64,000 nucleotides of DNA from Rhodospirillales bacterium URHD0017. Its GTDB lineage: Bacteria > Pseudomonadota > Alphaproteobacteria > Reyranellales > Reyranellaceae. The DNA is taken from contig FODP01000009.1 of NCBI GenBank assembly GCA_900110395.1, forward strand, positions 1 to 64,000, written 5' to 3'. Below the pieces are notes generated by a model. The model was not told the DNA's origin. It did no database searches and worked only from the letters and a program-made list of their open reading frames with translations. A program made the position numbers and the translations under genes. Position 1 is the stretch's first letter; the number at the start of each line of letters is the position of its first letter. This document shows, piece after piece, positions 1-9,904 of the stretch.

Positions 1-1
1 A

Positions 2-214
2 CCCGGCACCATCGCCTGGCGCCAGCGCATGGCCGGCCAACCGGCACAGGCCATCTACCGACGGCGCTTCGCCACCGAGCGACCCCACGCCCATATGCGC
101 AATCATGGCCTGCGGCGCCTGCTCGTGCGCGGCATCGACAAGGTCAAGGCGGTCGTGCTCTGGCACGTCCACGCCTTCAACTTCCTGCAGTTCAAGAGGC
201 TCGGCCTCGCCTGA
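2..214 (+). CDS. IS1182-like transposase, C-terminal end (5' truncated by window)
   Basis: The frame is open from the window edge and ends at 212-214. It encodes about 70 residues resembling the extreme C-terminus of DDE transposases of the IS1182/IS5 kind. The recognisable core is an R-x-T-E followed by an H-x-R-N-x-GLRR stretch, then VRG-x-x-KVKAV and an A-x-N-hydrophobic segment. In that family this part carries the catalytic Glu region and the final helix. The N-terminal DDE residues lie outside the window, so intactness cannot be judged. No terminal inverted repeat was identified downstream before livM. It may be a complete IS or a remnant; the family assignment rests on motif recall. 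Confidence 0.6.
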   Translation, partial: PGTIAWRQRMAGQPAQAIYRRRFATERPHAHMRNHGLRRLLVRGIDKVKAVVLWHVHAFNFLQFKRLGLA

Positions 215-324
215 TCGCCTCGGCCTCTCGCCGACACCGACACCGACCGGATAGCCCGCCGGCCCACAACCACTGCTTCTATCCCAGTCGTCAGACGATA
301 GCTTCACGCCCTCTCCAGTGGCGC

Positions 325-407
325 GTCATGGTCTTGCGGACCGCCGGCTTCCAGCCGGCCTCATGAGTTTGAGGCGGCAAGATGCCGGCGGTCCGGAAGA
401 GCATGAG
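325..407. repeat. REP-like palindromic intergenic repeat, copy 1
   Basis: Imperfect inverted repeat of about 83 bases. The left arm reads GCGGACCGCCGGC and the right arm GCCGGCGGTCC, and the element ends GGAAGAGCATGAG. A central CCTCATGAG box is shared with a second copy at 10792-10867. It lies between the transposase remnant and livM. Together with its surroundings it fills the 215-492 gap, in which no other gene is visible. Confidence 0.6.
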
Positions 408-492
408 TCCCCAGCAGGCGAAACGCTGGCGGCCGTTGTCCGAGATGTTGCGGTAGCCTATCGTTCGCCATGCCTGCATTGCGCGACAACTG

Positions 493-1455
493 ATGGCCTC
501 ACCTTCTCGCGCGCCCGATTCAGCCGACCGGATCTATTTCACGCTCACGGCCCTCATGGGTGGCGTGCTGCTGATCTACTTCGCCTCGGTGCCGTTGCTT
601 GGCCTCAACGTCGCTTTCCACTTCTATCTGATGCTGTGGATCACCATGGCGTCGGCCTTCAACGTCGCCTCGGGCTTCGCCGGTTACATGCCGTTCGGCT
701 ACGTGGCGTTCTACGGCATCGGCGCCTTTACCACGGCGATCCTGGTCAAGAAGGCGGCCTTTCCGGTGTTCCTGGCGCTGCCGCTTTCGGGTGTCGCCGG
801 CATCGTGCTGGCTCTGCTGTTTGCGCCGACGCTGCGGCTGTCCGGCATCTATTTCGGCATCGTCAGCCTGGCGCTGGCCGGCATCTGCCGGTTGGTGATC
901 ACCAACATGCCGGAGGAGATCACCGGCGGCAGCTTCGGCCTGCAGCTCGGCAGCCGCGCCCATCCGGTGCAGAGCTTCTATGTCATGATGGCCGTGATGG
1001 TCGTGGCCCTGGCCGTCATCCTGTGGCTGTCGCGCTCGCGGCTCGGCAAGGCCCTGCGCGCCACCCGGGACGATGCCGACGCCGCCGAGATGATGGGCGT
1101 CAACGTGCCGATCGTGCGCCTCTGGGGCTGGCTAATCTCGGCCTTCTTCCCGGCGGTCTGCGGTGGCGTCGAAGCCTGGTATACCAACGTCGTCGACACC
1201 GAGACCGCCTTCAACACCCTGATCACCGCCAAGACCGTGATCTATGCCGTCGCCGGCGGGCTCGGCACCGTCACCGGCCCGGTGCTGGGCGCCGTGGCCA
1301 TGGTCTGGCTCGACGAGCTGATCTGGCGGCAGTTCCCCCTGCTCAACCTCCTGATCCTGGGGCTCGCCACCATCGTGCTGGTACTGTTCCTGCCGCGCGG
1401 CATCGTCGGCACCCTTTTACGCAAGAAGCCGCAATGGCGGCGCTACATCCCGTAG
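493..1455 (+). CDS. livM: Branched-chain amino acid ABC transporter permease (LivM type)
   Basis: 320 residues, the usual length for LivM-family inner-membrane permeases, which form half of the channel of hydrophobic amino acid or amide importers. Nearly the whole chain is hydrophobic, with 8-10 predicted spans. The family motif around residues 60-80 (GYMPFGYVAFYGIGAF) and the C-terminal GGLGTVTGPVLGA segment are present. It is first in a tandem livM-H-G-F-binding protein set in one orientation, 7 bases before livH. The ATG at 493 is the first plausible start after the repeat; no strong ribosome binding site is visible. The substrate is not predictable from sequence: Liv-type systems also carry urea, amides and aromatic acids. 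Confidence 0.9.
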   Translation: MASPSRAPDSADRIYFTLTALMGGVLLIYFASVPLLGLNVAFHFYLMLWITMASAFNVASGFAGYMPFGYVAFYGIGAFTTAILVKKAAFPVFLALPLSGVAGIVLALLFAPTLRLSGIYFGIVSLALAGICRLVITNMPEEITGGSFGLQLGSRAHPVQSFYVMMAVMVVALAVILWLSRSRLGKALRATRDDADAAEMMGVNVPIVRLWGWLISAFFPAVCGGVEAWYTNVVDTETAFNTLITAKTVIYAVAGGLGTVTGPVLGAVAMVWLDELIWRQFPLLNLLILGLATIVLVLFLPRGIVGTLLRKKPQWRRYIP

Positions 1456-1462
1456 GGACGCC

Positions 1463-2340
1463 ATGGAACTCCTGATCCTGAACGGCCTGGTGAACGGACT
1501 CATCGTCGGCGGCATCTATGCCCTGGTCGGCGTCAGCCTCACCCTGCTCTACGGTGTGCTGCGGGTCGTCAATTTCGCCCACGGCGAGTTCGTGATTGCA
1601 GGCTCCTTCCTGGCCTTCGTGCTGTTTACCAGCTTCGGCATACCGCCGCTGCTCGCCGTGCCGATCGCCGCTGTCGTCTTCTTCATCGCCGGCTGGGGCC
1701 TCTACTACGTGCTGATCCCGCGGCTGGCGCGCAGCGACGATCCCGAGTTGATGTCGTTCCTGATGTTCTATGGCGTGTCGATCGCCGCGGCCGCGCTGAT
1801 GCTGCTGCTGTTCGAGGCCGATTCGCGGACGATCGACTACACTTTCACGCCGGTCTCCGTGCAGGTCGGGCCTATCTATGTCTCGACGGCGCGGCTGGTG
1901 GCATTCGCCATCACCGTCGTGGTCTCGATCGCGCTGGCGTTGTTCCTGTTCAAGACCCTGCCGGGCAAGGCGTTGCGCGCGGCCATCATGAATCCCGAGG
2001 CCATCCAGATCATGGGCGTCGACATCGTGCGCCTCTCGGCCTTCGCCTTCGCGCTCGCGTCGGCACTGGCCGGCGTCACCGGTGTGCTGATCGCGCTGGT
2101 GTTTCCCGCCTTCAACCCCTTCTCCGGCGCCGAGTACACCATCATCGCCTTCATCGTCGTGGTGCTGGGCGGGCTCGGCAATCCCGTGGGCGCGCTGCTG
2201 GCCGGCGTGCTGTTCGGCCTCGCCGAGCAGATGGCGACGGTGTTCCTGCCGCAGGCCATGGCGCAGATCGTGGGCTTCCTGATCCTGGTCGGCACGATCT
2301 TCTTCCGGCCCTCGGGCATCCTCGGCGTCCGGTTCAAGCG

Positions 2341-2344
<4 letters not shown>
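1463..2344 (+). CDS. livH: Branched-chain amino acid ABC transporter permease (LivH type)
   Basis: 293 residues, the partner permease to the preceding LivM protein. Visible family features are an early NFAHGEF motif (LivH proteins have N-x-A-x-G-x-x at this place), multiple hydrophobic helices, and a C-terminal VLGGLGNPVGALLAG loop thought to contact the ATPases. The ATG follows an AGGGA element, and the TGA overlaps the ATG of livG by four bases (ATGA), indicating translational coupling. Its place in a complete transporter operon makes the assignment secure, though the transported compound is unknown. Confidence 0.9.
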
Positions 2345-3054
<710 letters not shown>

Positions 3055-3056
3055 CG

Positions 3057-3800
3057 ATGGCCGATGCGGTGCTCGAGCTCGATCGCGTCGACGTCGCCTA
3101 TCACGGCGACATCCGCATCCTGCGCGGCCTGTCGCTGAAAGTGAGGCCAGGGGTGATCACCGGCGTGATCGGGCCCAACGGCGCCGGCAAGTCGACGGCG
3201 CTGAGGGCGCTCTACGGCCTGCTGAAGCCGGTTGCCGGCGACGTCCTGATCGACGGTCGCAAGGTCACCGGCCTGCCGCCGTGGAAGTTCATCGACAACG
3301 GCATCGCCCTGGTGCCCCAGCAGCGCAGCCTGTTCAACGAGCTCTCGGTCGAGGACAACCTCAGGCTCGCCTGCTGGTCGTTCCGCCGCGACCGCGCGCG
3401 AATCGAAGAGGCGCTGGAGCGCGCCTATGCGCAGTTCCCGATGCTGCGCGACAAGCGCCGCGATCTCGCCGGTTCGATGAGCGGCGGCCAGCAGCGTTTC
3501 CTCGAGCTCGGCCGCGCCCTCGCCTTGCGGCCGCGTGTTCTGCTGCTCGACGAGCCGACGGCCATGATCGCGCCGCGCATCAGCGCGGAGATTTACGAGT
3601 TCATCCACGGCCTGCCGGGCCAGGGCATCACCGTCCTGCTGGTCGACCAGAACGTGCGCCAGTGCGTGCGCATCTCCGATCACCTCTATGTGCTGGAGCT
3701 CGGCCAGAACAAGGTCGACGGCTCGGCCCGCGCCTTCCAGGAGGATGCCGGCCTGCGCGACCTGATCGCCGAATGGGTCGACTACCGCATCGATGCGTGA
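3057..3800 (+). CDS. livF: Branched-chain amino acid ABC transporter ATPase (LivF type)
   Basis: 247 residues from the ATG at 3057, chosen because it sits two bases after the livG stop and gives the canonical LivF N-terminus; the open frame itself extends further upstream into livG. Walker A is GPNGAGKST (residues 39-47), the signature is MSGGQQRFLELGRAL and Walker B is VLLLDEPTAM. The residues after Walker B read MIAP where LivF proteins usually have GLAP, a minor deviation. It is the second nucleotide-binding subunit of the transporter, paired with LivG. Confidence 0.9.
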   Translation: MADAVLELDRVDVAYHGDIRILRGLSLKVRPGVITGVIGPNGAGKSTALRALYGLLKPVAGDVLIDGRKVTGLPPWKFIDNGIALVPQQRSLFNELSVEDNLRLACWSFRRDRARIEEALERAYAQFPMLRDKRRDLAGSMSGGQQRFLELGRALALRPRVLLLDEPTAMIAPRISAEIYEFIHGLPGQGITVLLVDQNVRQCVRISDHLYVLELGQNKVDGSARAFQEDAGLRDLIAEWVDYRIDA

Positions 3801-3849
3801 CCGTCCTGTCGGCGGTTGCTAGGCTTTGCCGGGGAAAAGGGAGGAAACC

Positions 3850-5076
3850 ATGACAGTCAAGCTGCCTCGGAGAGCCCTGATCGTCACCGCTGCCGGCGCA
3901 TTGGCGACGAGCGGCGCGCTCGCCCAGGACGCCAAGCCGATCCGCATCGGCATGACGGTGTCGTCGACCGGCACCTTCGCGCTCGCGGCGCAATCGGGCC
4001 TGCGCGGCGCGGAGATCTGGGTCGACGACGTCAACGGCCGCGGCGGCATCCCGATCGGCGGCGTCAAGCGCAAGGTCGAGCTGGTGAAGCTCGACGACCG
4101 CAGCGACAAGACAGTGGTGCCCAAGGTCTACGAAACCCTGATCAAGGAGGAGAAAGTCGACCTCTGCTTCGGGCCGTTCGGCTCGACGCTGACCGCCGCC
4201 GCCGTCAATTCGACCGAGACCAACAACAAGTTCATGGTGATCTGGTCGGCCTCGGCCGATTCGATCTACCAGCAGGGCTACAAGTACGTCGTGTCGGCGA
4301 CGCAGCAGGCCGGCACCCTGCTCGGCAAGCCGGGCGTGAAATTCTTCGGCACGCTCGGCGTCAAGAAGATCGCCTTCGCCTACCTCGACGAGCCGTTTCC
4401 GGCGGCGCTGACCAACGGCGCGGTCGAGGAGGCCAAGAAGCTCGGCATGGAAGTCACCATGAACGAGAAATTCGCCAAGGGGACCAAGGACTTCAACATC
4501 CTGATCCAGAAGGCGAGGGCCACCGGCGCCGACGTCTTCATGCCGACCGCCTACGAAGGCGACCAGATGACGATCGCCCGCCAGCTGCGCGAGATGAATG
4601 TCGACTTCAAGGGCGTCTACTTCGTCTACGCCTCGCAGCCGCAGTTCCTCGCAATCGGCAAGGACGCGCTCTATCACTTCAGCCAGACCCTGCTGAACGA
4701 TCGCATCAACTGGAAGGTCACGGGCGGGCTCAATCGGGCGCAGGTGATGGAGCGCTACGCCAAGCTCTTCCCCAACGCCCAGTATCCCGCCGACTTCCAG
4801 ACCGCGCTGGCCTACGGCGCGGGCGCCGTGCTGGAGCAGATCATCAACGAGGCCCAGTCGCTCGACGCCGCCAAGCTCAAGGAGGCGGCGCTCAAGCTCA
4901 ACAACAAGATCGTCACCATCACCGGGCCGTACGAGATCGACGAGACCGGCAAGCAGTTCAAGAACGAGTTCGCGGTGATGCAGAACACGCCAAGCGGCGT
5001 CGAGGTGGTCTACCCGGCCGAGATCGCCACGGCGAAGGCGGTCTATCCGGTGCCGCTGTACAAGGACCGGAAGTAA
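3850..5076 (+). CDS. ABC transporter substrate-binding protein (LivK / Peripla_BP_6 type)
   Basis: 408 residues from the ATG at 3850, which has a GGGAGGA ribosome binding site just upstream; an in-frame start 24 bases earlier lacks one. The N-terminus is an export signal with basic residues, a short hydrophobic core and a likely cut after GALA. The mature part begins with the IRIGMTVSSTG strand of the type I periplasmic binding fold. It is the last gene of the livMHGF set and should deliver the ligand to LivHM in the periplasm. The ligand is unknown; the family covers Leu/Ile/Val, amides and aromatic acids. A hairpin at 5106-5129 follows the stop. Confidence 0.85.
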   Translation: MTVKLPRRALIVTAAGALATSGALAQDAKPIRIGMTVSSTGTFALAAQSGLRGAEIWVDDVNGRGGIPIGGVKRKVELVKLDDRSDKTVVPKVYETLIKEEKVDLCFGPFGSTLTAAAVNSTETNNKFMVIWSASADSIYQQGYKYVVSATQQAGTLLGKPGVKFFGTLGVKKIAFAYLDEPFPAALTNGAVEEAKKLGMEVTMNEKFAKGTKDFNILIQKARATGADVFMPTAYEGDQMTIARQLREMNVDFKGVYFVYASQPQFLAIGKDALYHFSQTLLNDRINWKVTGGLNRAQVMERYAKLFPNAQYPADFQTALAYGAGAVLEQIINEAQSLDAAKLKEAALKLNNKIVTITGPYEIDETGKQFKNEFAVMQNTPSGVEVVYPAEIATAKAVYPVPLYKDRK

Positions 5077-5105
5077 GCCGTCCCTTCTGCCCTTCCTTCA
5101 CCTCG

Positions 5106-5129
5106 CCTCTCCCCCTAGCGGGGGAGAGG
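5106..5129. repeat. Short palindromic repeat / possible terminator hairpin
   Basis: Near-perfect palindrome: CCTCTCCCCC, a short AG-containing centre, then GGGGGAGAGG. It lies between the convergent liv operon and the 5170-5844 gene. The same CCTCTCCCC...GGGGAGAGG unit recurs at 17745-17768, 59292-59315 and 59429-59452, so it is a dispersed repeat. It has no T-run but may still end transcription as a hairpin. Confidence 0.55.
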
Positions 5130-5169
5130 CCTCACGGCCGGCTTGCGCATGACCTGGGAGAGTGACGTT

Positions 5170-5844
5170 TCAGGCAGGGCGTTGCCGCAGCGCGTCGACG
5201 ATGGTCGCCAGCTGCTGGCCCTGCGGGGTCGTGGCATCGAGAAGCTGCTCGCGCGGCGTCGTCTCGGCCAGCCGACTGAGTTCCATCAGGGCGCGCACGT
5301 GCTGGCGGCGGGTCAGGCGATGCTGGTTCGAGCGATGGCGGAAGAACAGGCGGAACAGCTGGCCTTCCCCCAGGAGACGGCTCAGCTCCGTCGCCGTCAC
5401 CCAGATCAGGAAGCAGGTGAAGATCCAGATCTGGACGGCCACGAAGCGACGCCAGGTGAAGTCCTGCACGGCCGCATCGAGCGCCGCGCTGAAACCCTTG
5501 TTGTCGATGGCGAGGTGGAAGAAGTGCTCCGCCAGGCGCACCACCAGCACGACCAGGGTATAAAAGAGTGCCTTGTAGAGAATGGGCTGGATCAGTGGCG
5601 CGCCACGAAAGCGGTCGATCAGCCGGATATGATTGACCACCAGCACCGCCTTGCCGACCACCAGCGCCGTGGTGGTGGCGATCAGGAAGCTCGACACCTT
5701 GAACCAGTAGTCGTGCACCAAGAGGTTGGTGGTGAAGACGATGAGGTTGAAGGAGAACAGGAAGAACAGCGTCGGTGGCAGCACCTCCCGGAAGGCATGG
5801 ACGAAGCGGCGGCCGACCCATCCCGGAATGGCCGCCGCGTTCAC
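5170..5844 (-). CDS. Hypothetical four-helix membrane protein
   Basis: 224 residues, starting at a GTG (5844-5842) that overlaps the TGA of the upstream SDR gene by four bases, which indicates translational coupling. The open frame runs further upstream over the SDR gene, but only this start gives sensible spacing. About four hydrophobic segments can be seen near residues 17-38, 45-66, 85-105 and 132-153. A basic C-terminal cytoplasmic tail carries RHRSNQHRLTRRQ and then a Leu/Ala-rich helix. I do not recognise a characterised family. Last gene of a mutarotase-SDR-membrane protein set, so a link to sugar handling is possible but only inferred. Confidence 0.7.
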   Translation of the reverse strand: MNAAAIPGWVGRRFVHAFREVLPPTLFFLFSFNLIVFTTNLLVHDYWFKVSSFLIATTTALVVGKAVLVVNHIRLIDRFRGAPLIQPILYKALFYTLVVLVVRLAEHFFHLAIDNKGFSAALDAAVQDFTWRRFVAVQIWIFTCFLIWVTATELSRLLGEGQLFRLFFRHRSNQHRLTRRQHVRALMELSRLAETTPREQLLDATTPQGQQLATIVDALRQRPA

Positions 5845-6608
5845 ATCCGTCCCCCGTCGACCACGAAGTTCTGCGCCGTCACCATCCGGCTGTCGTCGGA
5901 GGCGAGCCACAGCACCATGCGGGCGATGTCGGGCGGATAGACCTTCTCCTTCAGGCACTGCACCTTCATCAGGTCGGCCTCGGCTTCGGGCGTCAGCCAG
6001 AGATCGATCTGGCGCTGGGTCATGATCCAGCCTGGCGTGATGATGTTGAGCCGGATCTTGTCGGCCCCGAAGTCGCGCGCCAGCCCGCGCGTCATGCCGA
6101 CCACCCCCGCCTTGGCGCCCTGGTAGACCGCGAGGTTGGCCGTCATGGCGTGGTAGCTCACCGAGCTGAAGTTGATGATCGAGCCGCCCCCCGCCTTCTT
6201 CATGCCCGGGACCACCGACTGGATGGCGAAGAACTGGTGGCGCAGGTTCACGTTCATACGCTCGTCCCAGTAGGCTTCGGTAACCTGCTCCATCGTGTGT
6301 CGGTCGTCGCGGGCGGCGTTGTTCACGAGTACGGTGAAATCGCCCAGGCGCGCCGCCAATGCCGCGATCGCCGCCTGATAGGCCGCCGTATCGCGGACAT
6401 CGCACCTGGCGAAGGTCGGCTCGGCATGGCCGGCGCCCGCAATCTTCTTCACCAGGGCCCTGGATGCCGCCTCATCGACATCGACGAACGCCACTCTGGC
6501 GCCTTGCTCGGCCAGGTGCTCGACGATCGACGCGCCGATGCCCGAGCCGCCGCCCGAGACGAATACCGCGCGATCTTTCAGGCTGGGATAGGAGGCGAAG
6601 GCAGGCAT
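5841..6608 (-). CDS. SDR-family NAD(P)-dependent dehydrogenase
   Basis: 255 residues, typical of classical short-chain dehydrogenases. The nucleotide-binding motif SGGGSGIG is at residues 18-25, the NNAA motif at about 96-99 (NNAG in most members), catalytic Ser near 149-151, and the Y-x-x-x-K pair at Tyr162/Lys166. The ATG at 6608 is preferred over an upstream in-frame Met because it places the Rossmann motif at the normal distance. It lies 7 bases after the mutarotase gene and overlaps the next membrane protein gene. The mutarotase neighbour suggests an aldose or sugar lactone substrate, but SDR specificity cannot be read from sequence. Confidence 0.85.
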   Translation of the reverse strand: MPAFASYPSLKDRAVFVSGGGSGIGASIVEHLAEQGARVAFVDVDEAASRALVKKIAGAGHAEPTFARCDVRDTAAYQAAIAALAARLGDFTVLVNNAARDDRHTMEQVTEAYWDERMNVNLRHQFFAIQSVVPGMKKAGGGSIINFSSVSYHAMTANLAVYQGAKAGVVGMTRGLARDFGADKIRLNIITPGWIMTQRQIDLWLTPEAEADLMKVQCLKEKVYPPDIARMVLWLASDDSRMVTAQNFVVDGGRM

Positions 6609-6615
6609 GGGACCC

Positions 6616-7467
6616 TCACAGGGTTGAAACGCGGAAAGCGACCTCGCCGGCAAGCGTAGCACCCGGCGCAAGCCGGGCCTCGCCAACCTTGCCGTTGACG
6701 TGGCTCACGGGCTCGACACAGAAGTATGGCCGGTTCGCCGGAGTGTAGACCACGGTATGCCGGAACGGTTGGCTGGCCTGCAACTCGAGCTTCAGGCCGC
6801 GGCCCGGCCAGGCGATGACGGCATGGCCGTCCCAATCCTCGAAGCAATTGTCGAGACCGGGCGCGACCCGGCGCGAACTGGCGTAGTCCCACTCGGCCGG
6901 CACCGTGACGCGTTCGACCGGCAACACTTCCTCATCGCCCAGCCACACAGCGGCCGCGCGGAAGGTAAGCTCCGAGTCGGCATCGCGCGTGAAGAAGGGA
7001 TGCAGGCCGAGGCCTGCCGGCACCACGCGGTTTTCCAGATTCTCGATCGCCATCTTTGCCGTCAGGCCGGCCTCATCGAGGCGAAACGACAGCTGTGCCC
7101 GATAGCGGAACGGCCAGCCCTTCTGCCCATCATGCTCATGCACGAGCTCCGCGCTCTGCCCGTCGTGACGCGCCATGTCCCAAGCGCGCGCCCAGCCCTC
7201 GCCGTGCATGGGATGGCGCACACCGGGCCAGTTCTGTTCGAGCTTGAATTCCTGGCCGTCGAAAACGAGACGCCCATTTGCAATGCGATTGGAGAACGGC
7301 ACCAGCGGATAGCAGGCAGCTTCGTTGCCGCGGCCGGACGCCATCGCCTCGGCTGTCATCGGCCGCAAGAGATCGACGTCATCATGGCGCATATGCGCAA
7401 TCGATCCGCCGGCCTGCGGCGCAAGCTCGACCGCAAGCCGGCCGGCACGAAGGGACAAGGAAGTCAT
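6616..7467 (-). CDS. Aldose 1-epimerase family protein (mutarotase)
   Basis: 283 residues with the galactose-mutarotase fold signature. Visible features are NRIANGRLVFDGQ, an HGEGWARAW block with an active-site-type His, the GLGLHPFF segment, and an F-x-VEPVSH block near the C-terminus carrying the likely catalytic Glu. The family interconverts alpha and beta anomers of aldoses in the cytoplasm. First gene of a minus-strand set with the SDR dehydrogenase 7 bases downstream, a combination typical of oxidative sugar catabolism. It is divergent from the sugar-type ABC importer starting at 7594; the 126-base gap should hold both promoters. Confidence 0.85.
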   Translation of the reverse strand: MTSLSLRAGRLAVELAPQAGGSIAHMRHDDVDLLRPMTAEAMASGRGNEAACYPLVPFSNRIANGRLVFDGQEFKLEQNWPGVRHPMHGEGWARAWDMARHDGQSAELVHEHDGQKGWPFRYRAQLSFRLDEAGLTAKMAIENLENRVVPAGLGLHPFFTRDADSELTFRAAAVWLGDEEVLPVERVTVPAEWDYASSRRVAPGLDNCFEDWDGHAVIAWPGRGLKLELQASQPFRHTVVYTPANRPYFCVEPVSHVNGKVGEARLAPGATLAGEVAFRVSTL

Positions 7468-7593
7468 GGCGTTGGCTCTAACCCCATCCTGGCATGCAAT
7501 CCACCCTGGCGTACTTTTTGCTGCATATCCCTACATCCGCCCATGGTGCGGTGATAGGGTTTCGTCATCGAGCAACGCTTTGGGGGACACGAC

Positions 7594-8952
7594 ATGACCG
7601 ATGACCTGATCGCCAAGTGGGAGCTGAGCCGTCGTCGTGTCCTCGCCGGCGCCGCGGGCCTTGGCGCCGCGGGACTGTCGGGCGGCGCCTTCGGCCAGCA
7701 GGCCGGTCCGTGGAGCGTGCCGCCCAAGAGCAAGGTCGACGCCGTCAACTTCGTGGTCTGGACCTACGGCGACATCTACACGCGCATCGCCAAGCAGTTC
7801 GAGGCCGACTGGGGCGTCAAGGTCGATTCGACGATCTCCTCGTTCAACGATCATCCGACCAAGCTCACCACCATGTTCGCGGCCGGCGAGAAGATCGACG
7901 TCTCGCAATCCTCGCCCTTCTCCTTCCCCAACTTCGTGAGCCAGGGCCTGGTCGAGCCGATCGACGGCCTGCCGGGCGCTGCCGACTACGCGAAGGATTT
8001 CACGCCCTTCACCAAGCAGGTGGCATCGGTCGGCGGCAAGACCATGGGCCTGCCCTACTTCGCCGCCGTGTGGGTGTGGAACTACTACGCCGACATGCTG
8101 GAGAAGCTGAAGATCGACAAGCCGTTCACGACCTACGACGAGTTCATCGAGCATTGCGTCAAGGCCAAGAAGGACGGCGTGTCGCGCTATCCCATCCTGT
8201 GGGTGGCGGGCGTCGGCCTCGAGCAGCTGCCGGGCACCTGGTACCAGATGACCTGGAACAAGGGCGGCACCTTCTTCGACAAGCAGGGCAACCACCAGCT
8301 CGGTGCAGGCTCGATCGCGCGCGAGACGCTGAAATGGTGGGCCAACACCTTCGAGAAGGGCCTCGACATCGCCGATCCCGAATCGCTGAAGGTGCAGTTC
8401 ACGACCTCGGCCAAGGCGTTCGGCGCCGGCAAGAACCTCTATCGCGGCCCCAACCATCACTATGGCCTGAACGTCGTCAACGATCCGGCGCAATCGCCGA
8501 TCGCCGGCAAGGTGAAAGTCCTGGGCTCGCCCGGCGAGGGCAAGACCATCGGCGTCACCCATGTCTACTTCCTGTCGACAGCGACTCGCGACAAGGAGTG
8601 GGGCTGGAAGCTGCTGCAGTATCTCGGCGGCAAGACCAAGGACGGCAACTACACGCAGGCCGTCAGCCTGGCCAAGGATGCCATGCTGGGCTCCGGCTAC
8701 ACCTCGGTGATGAACAGCGATGCGGTGAAGCAGGGCTGGGCGCCGTGGGGCGACGTGCCCGAGATCCTGAAGATCTGGGACAAGGCGGCCTACATCGGCG
8801 ACGTCTGCTCGTCGGTCTATCAGCCCTGGCATTTCCCGTGGACCGACCAGCTCAACATCGAGGTCCAGAAGACCCTGACCGGGCAGATCACGGCCGACCA
8901 GTGCTGCGACAATCTGATCAAGGGCATTGCCGACGCCAAGCGCAAGGTCTGA
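7594..8952 (+). CDS. Sugar-type ABC transporter substrate-binding protein (Tat signal)
   Basis: 452 residues, in the range of family 1 extracellular solute-binding proteins. The N-terminus carries a twin-arginine motif (SRRRVLAGA) followed by a Gly/Ala-rich hydrophobic stretch and a likely cleavage after GGAFG, so export by Tat is expected. The mature domain has the group 1 pattern VVWTYGD...QFEADWG, then a FAAGEKIDV region. Two MalF/MalG-type permease genes follow directly, so this is the ligand-binding subunit of a sugar or polyol importer. No ATPase gene accompanies it. The ligand is unknown. Confidence 0.85.
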   Translation: MTDDLIAKWELSRRRVLAGAAGLGAAGLSGGAFGQQAGPWSVPPKSKVDAVNFVVWTYGDIYTRIAKQFEADWGVKVDSTISSFNDHPTKLTTMFAAGEKIDVSQSSPFSFPNFVSQGLVEPIDGLPGAADYAKDFTPFTKQVASVGGKTMGLPYFAAVWVWNYYADMLEKLKIDKPFTTYDEFIEHCVKAKKDGVSRYPILWVAGVGLEQLPGTWYQMTWNKGGTFFDKQGNHQLGAGSIARETLKWWANTFEKGLDIADPESLKVQFTTSAKAFGAGKNLYRGPNHHYGLNVVNDPAQSPIAGKVKVLGSPGEGKTIGVTHVYFLSTATRDKEWGWKLLQYLGGKTKDGNYTQAVSLAKDAMLGSGYTSVMNSDAVKQGWAPWGDVPEILKIWDKAAYIGDVCSSVYQPWHFPWTDQLNIEVQKTLTGQITADQCCDNLIKGIADAKRKV

Positions 8953-8983
8953 CGCCCTGACCGCGCAAGTCCAGGAGGTCGCC

Positions 8984-9904
8984 GTGAACCGGGTGCGTAT
9001 CCCCTGGTTCCGGCGCGAGATGTCGGCCGGGCGCTTCGCGCTCGTGATGAACCTGCCGACGCTGATCTGCCTCGGCCTGGTGCTGGCCTATCCGGTGGGC
9101 TACGCGGCCTGGCTCTCGGTCCATCGCGTCGGGCTGGCACAGCTGCGCCGCGGCGAGTTCGCCTTCACGGGCTGGGAGAATTACGGCCGCGTGCTGGAAG
9201 ACCCATTGTTCTGGGTCGCCATCAAGAACACGCTGGTCTTCACCGTCATCACCGTCGGCAGCGAGATCGTGCTGGCGGTGGCGATCGCGCTGCTGATCAA
9301 CCAGACCAGCATCTGGACCTCGCGCATCACGCGCTTCCTGATCCTGCTGCCCTATGCCATCCCGCCGATCTGCAACGGCCTGATCTGGTCTTTCCTCTAC
9401 AGCTTCCAGTTCGGCTTCCTGAACCGCATCCTGTTCTCGTTGGGACTCATCAACGATCCCGTGAACTGGGCGGGCAATCCCGACACCGCGCTCTACGCCG
9501 TCACCGTGCCCTATATCTGGCGCACGCTCCCCTTCGCCATCATCCTCGTCCATGCGGCCCTTCAGGGCATCCCGCGCGAGCTCTACGAGCAGGCGGCGAT
9601 CGACGGCGCCAACGCCTGGCATCGCTTCACCAAGATCACCTGGCCGATGCTGCAGCAGATCATCGCCATCATCCTGATCCTGCGCACCGCCTTCGCCTTC
9701 GCCGTGTTCGAGGAGATCCTGGCCATCACCCAGGGCGGCCCGGGTGACGCCACCTGGGTGGCGGCCTGGTACAGCTACAAGATCACCTTCGCGCCGCCCA
9801 ACAATTTCGGCATGGGCTCGGCATCGGCCTTCATCCTCACCTTGATGATCGCGGCCATCGCCTTGGTCTACTTGCGCCTGATCTACCGCCGGGTGACGCT
9901 CTGA
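8984..9904 (+). CDS. Sugar-type ABC transporter permease (MalF/UgpA type)
   Basis: 306 residues from the GTG at 8984, which has a perfect AGGAGG five bases upstream (8973-8978). An in-frame ATG at 8927 would overlap the previous gene by 26 bases and is less likely. Six hydrophobic spans are visible, with the cytoplasmic EAA loop as EQAAIDGANAW, which contacts the ATPase. Its stop overlaps the next permease start by one base. It forms the transmembrane channel together with the following gene. Confidence 0.85.
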   Translation: MNRVRIPWFRREMSAGRFALVMNLPTLICLGLVLAYPVGYAAWLSVHRVGLAQLRRGEFAFTGWENYGRVLEDPLFWVAIKNTLVFTVITVGSEIVLAVAIALLINQTSIWTSRITRFLILLPYAIPPICNGLIWSFLYSFQFGFLNRILFSLGLINDPVNWAGNPDTALYAVTVPYIWRTLPFAIILVHAALQGIPRELYEQAAIDGANAWHRFTKITWPMLQQIIAIILILRTAFAFAVFEEILAITQGGPGDATWVAAWYSYKITFAPPNNFGMGSASAFILTLMIAAIALVYLRLIYRRVTL

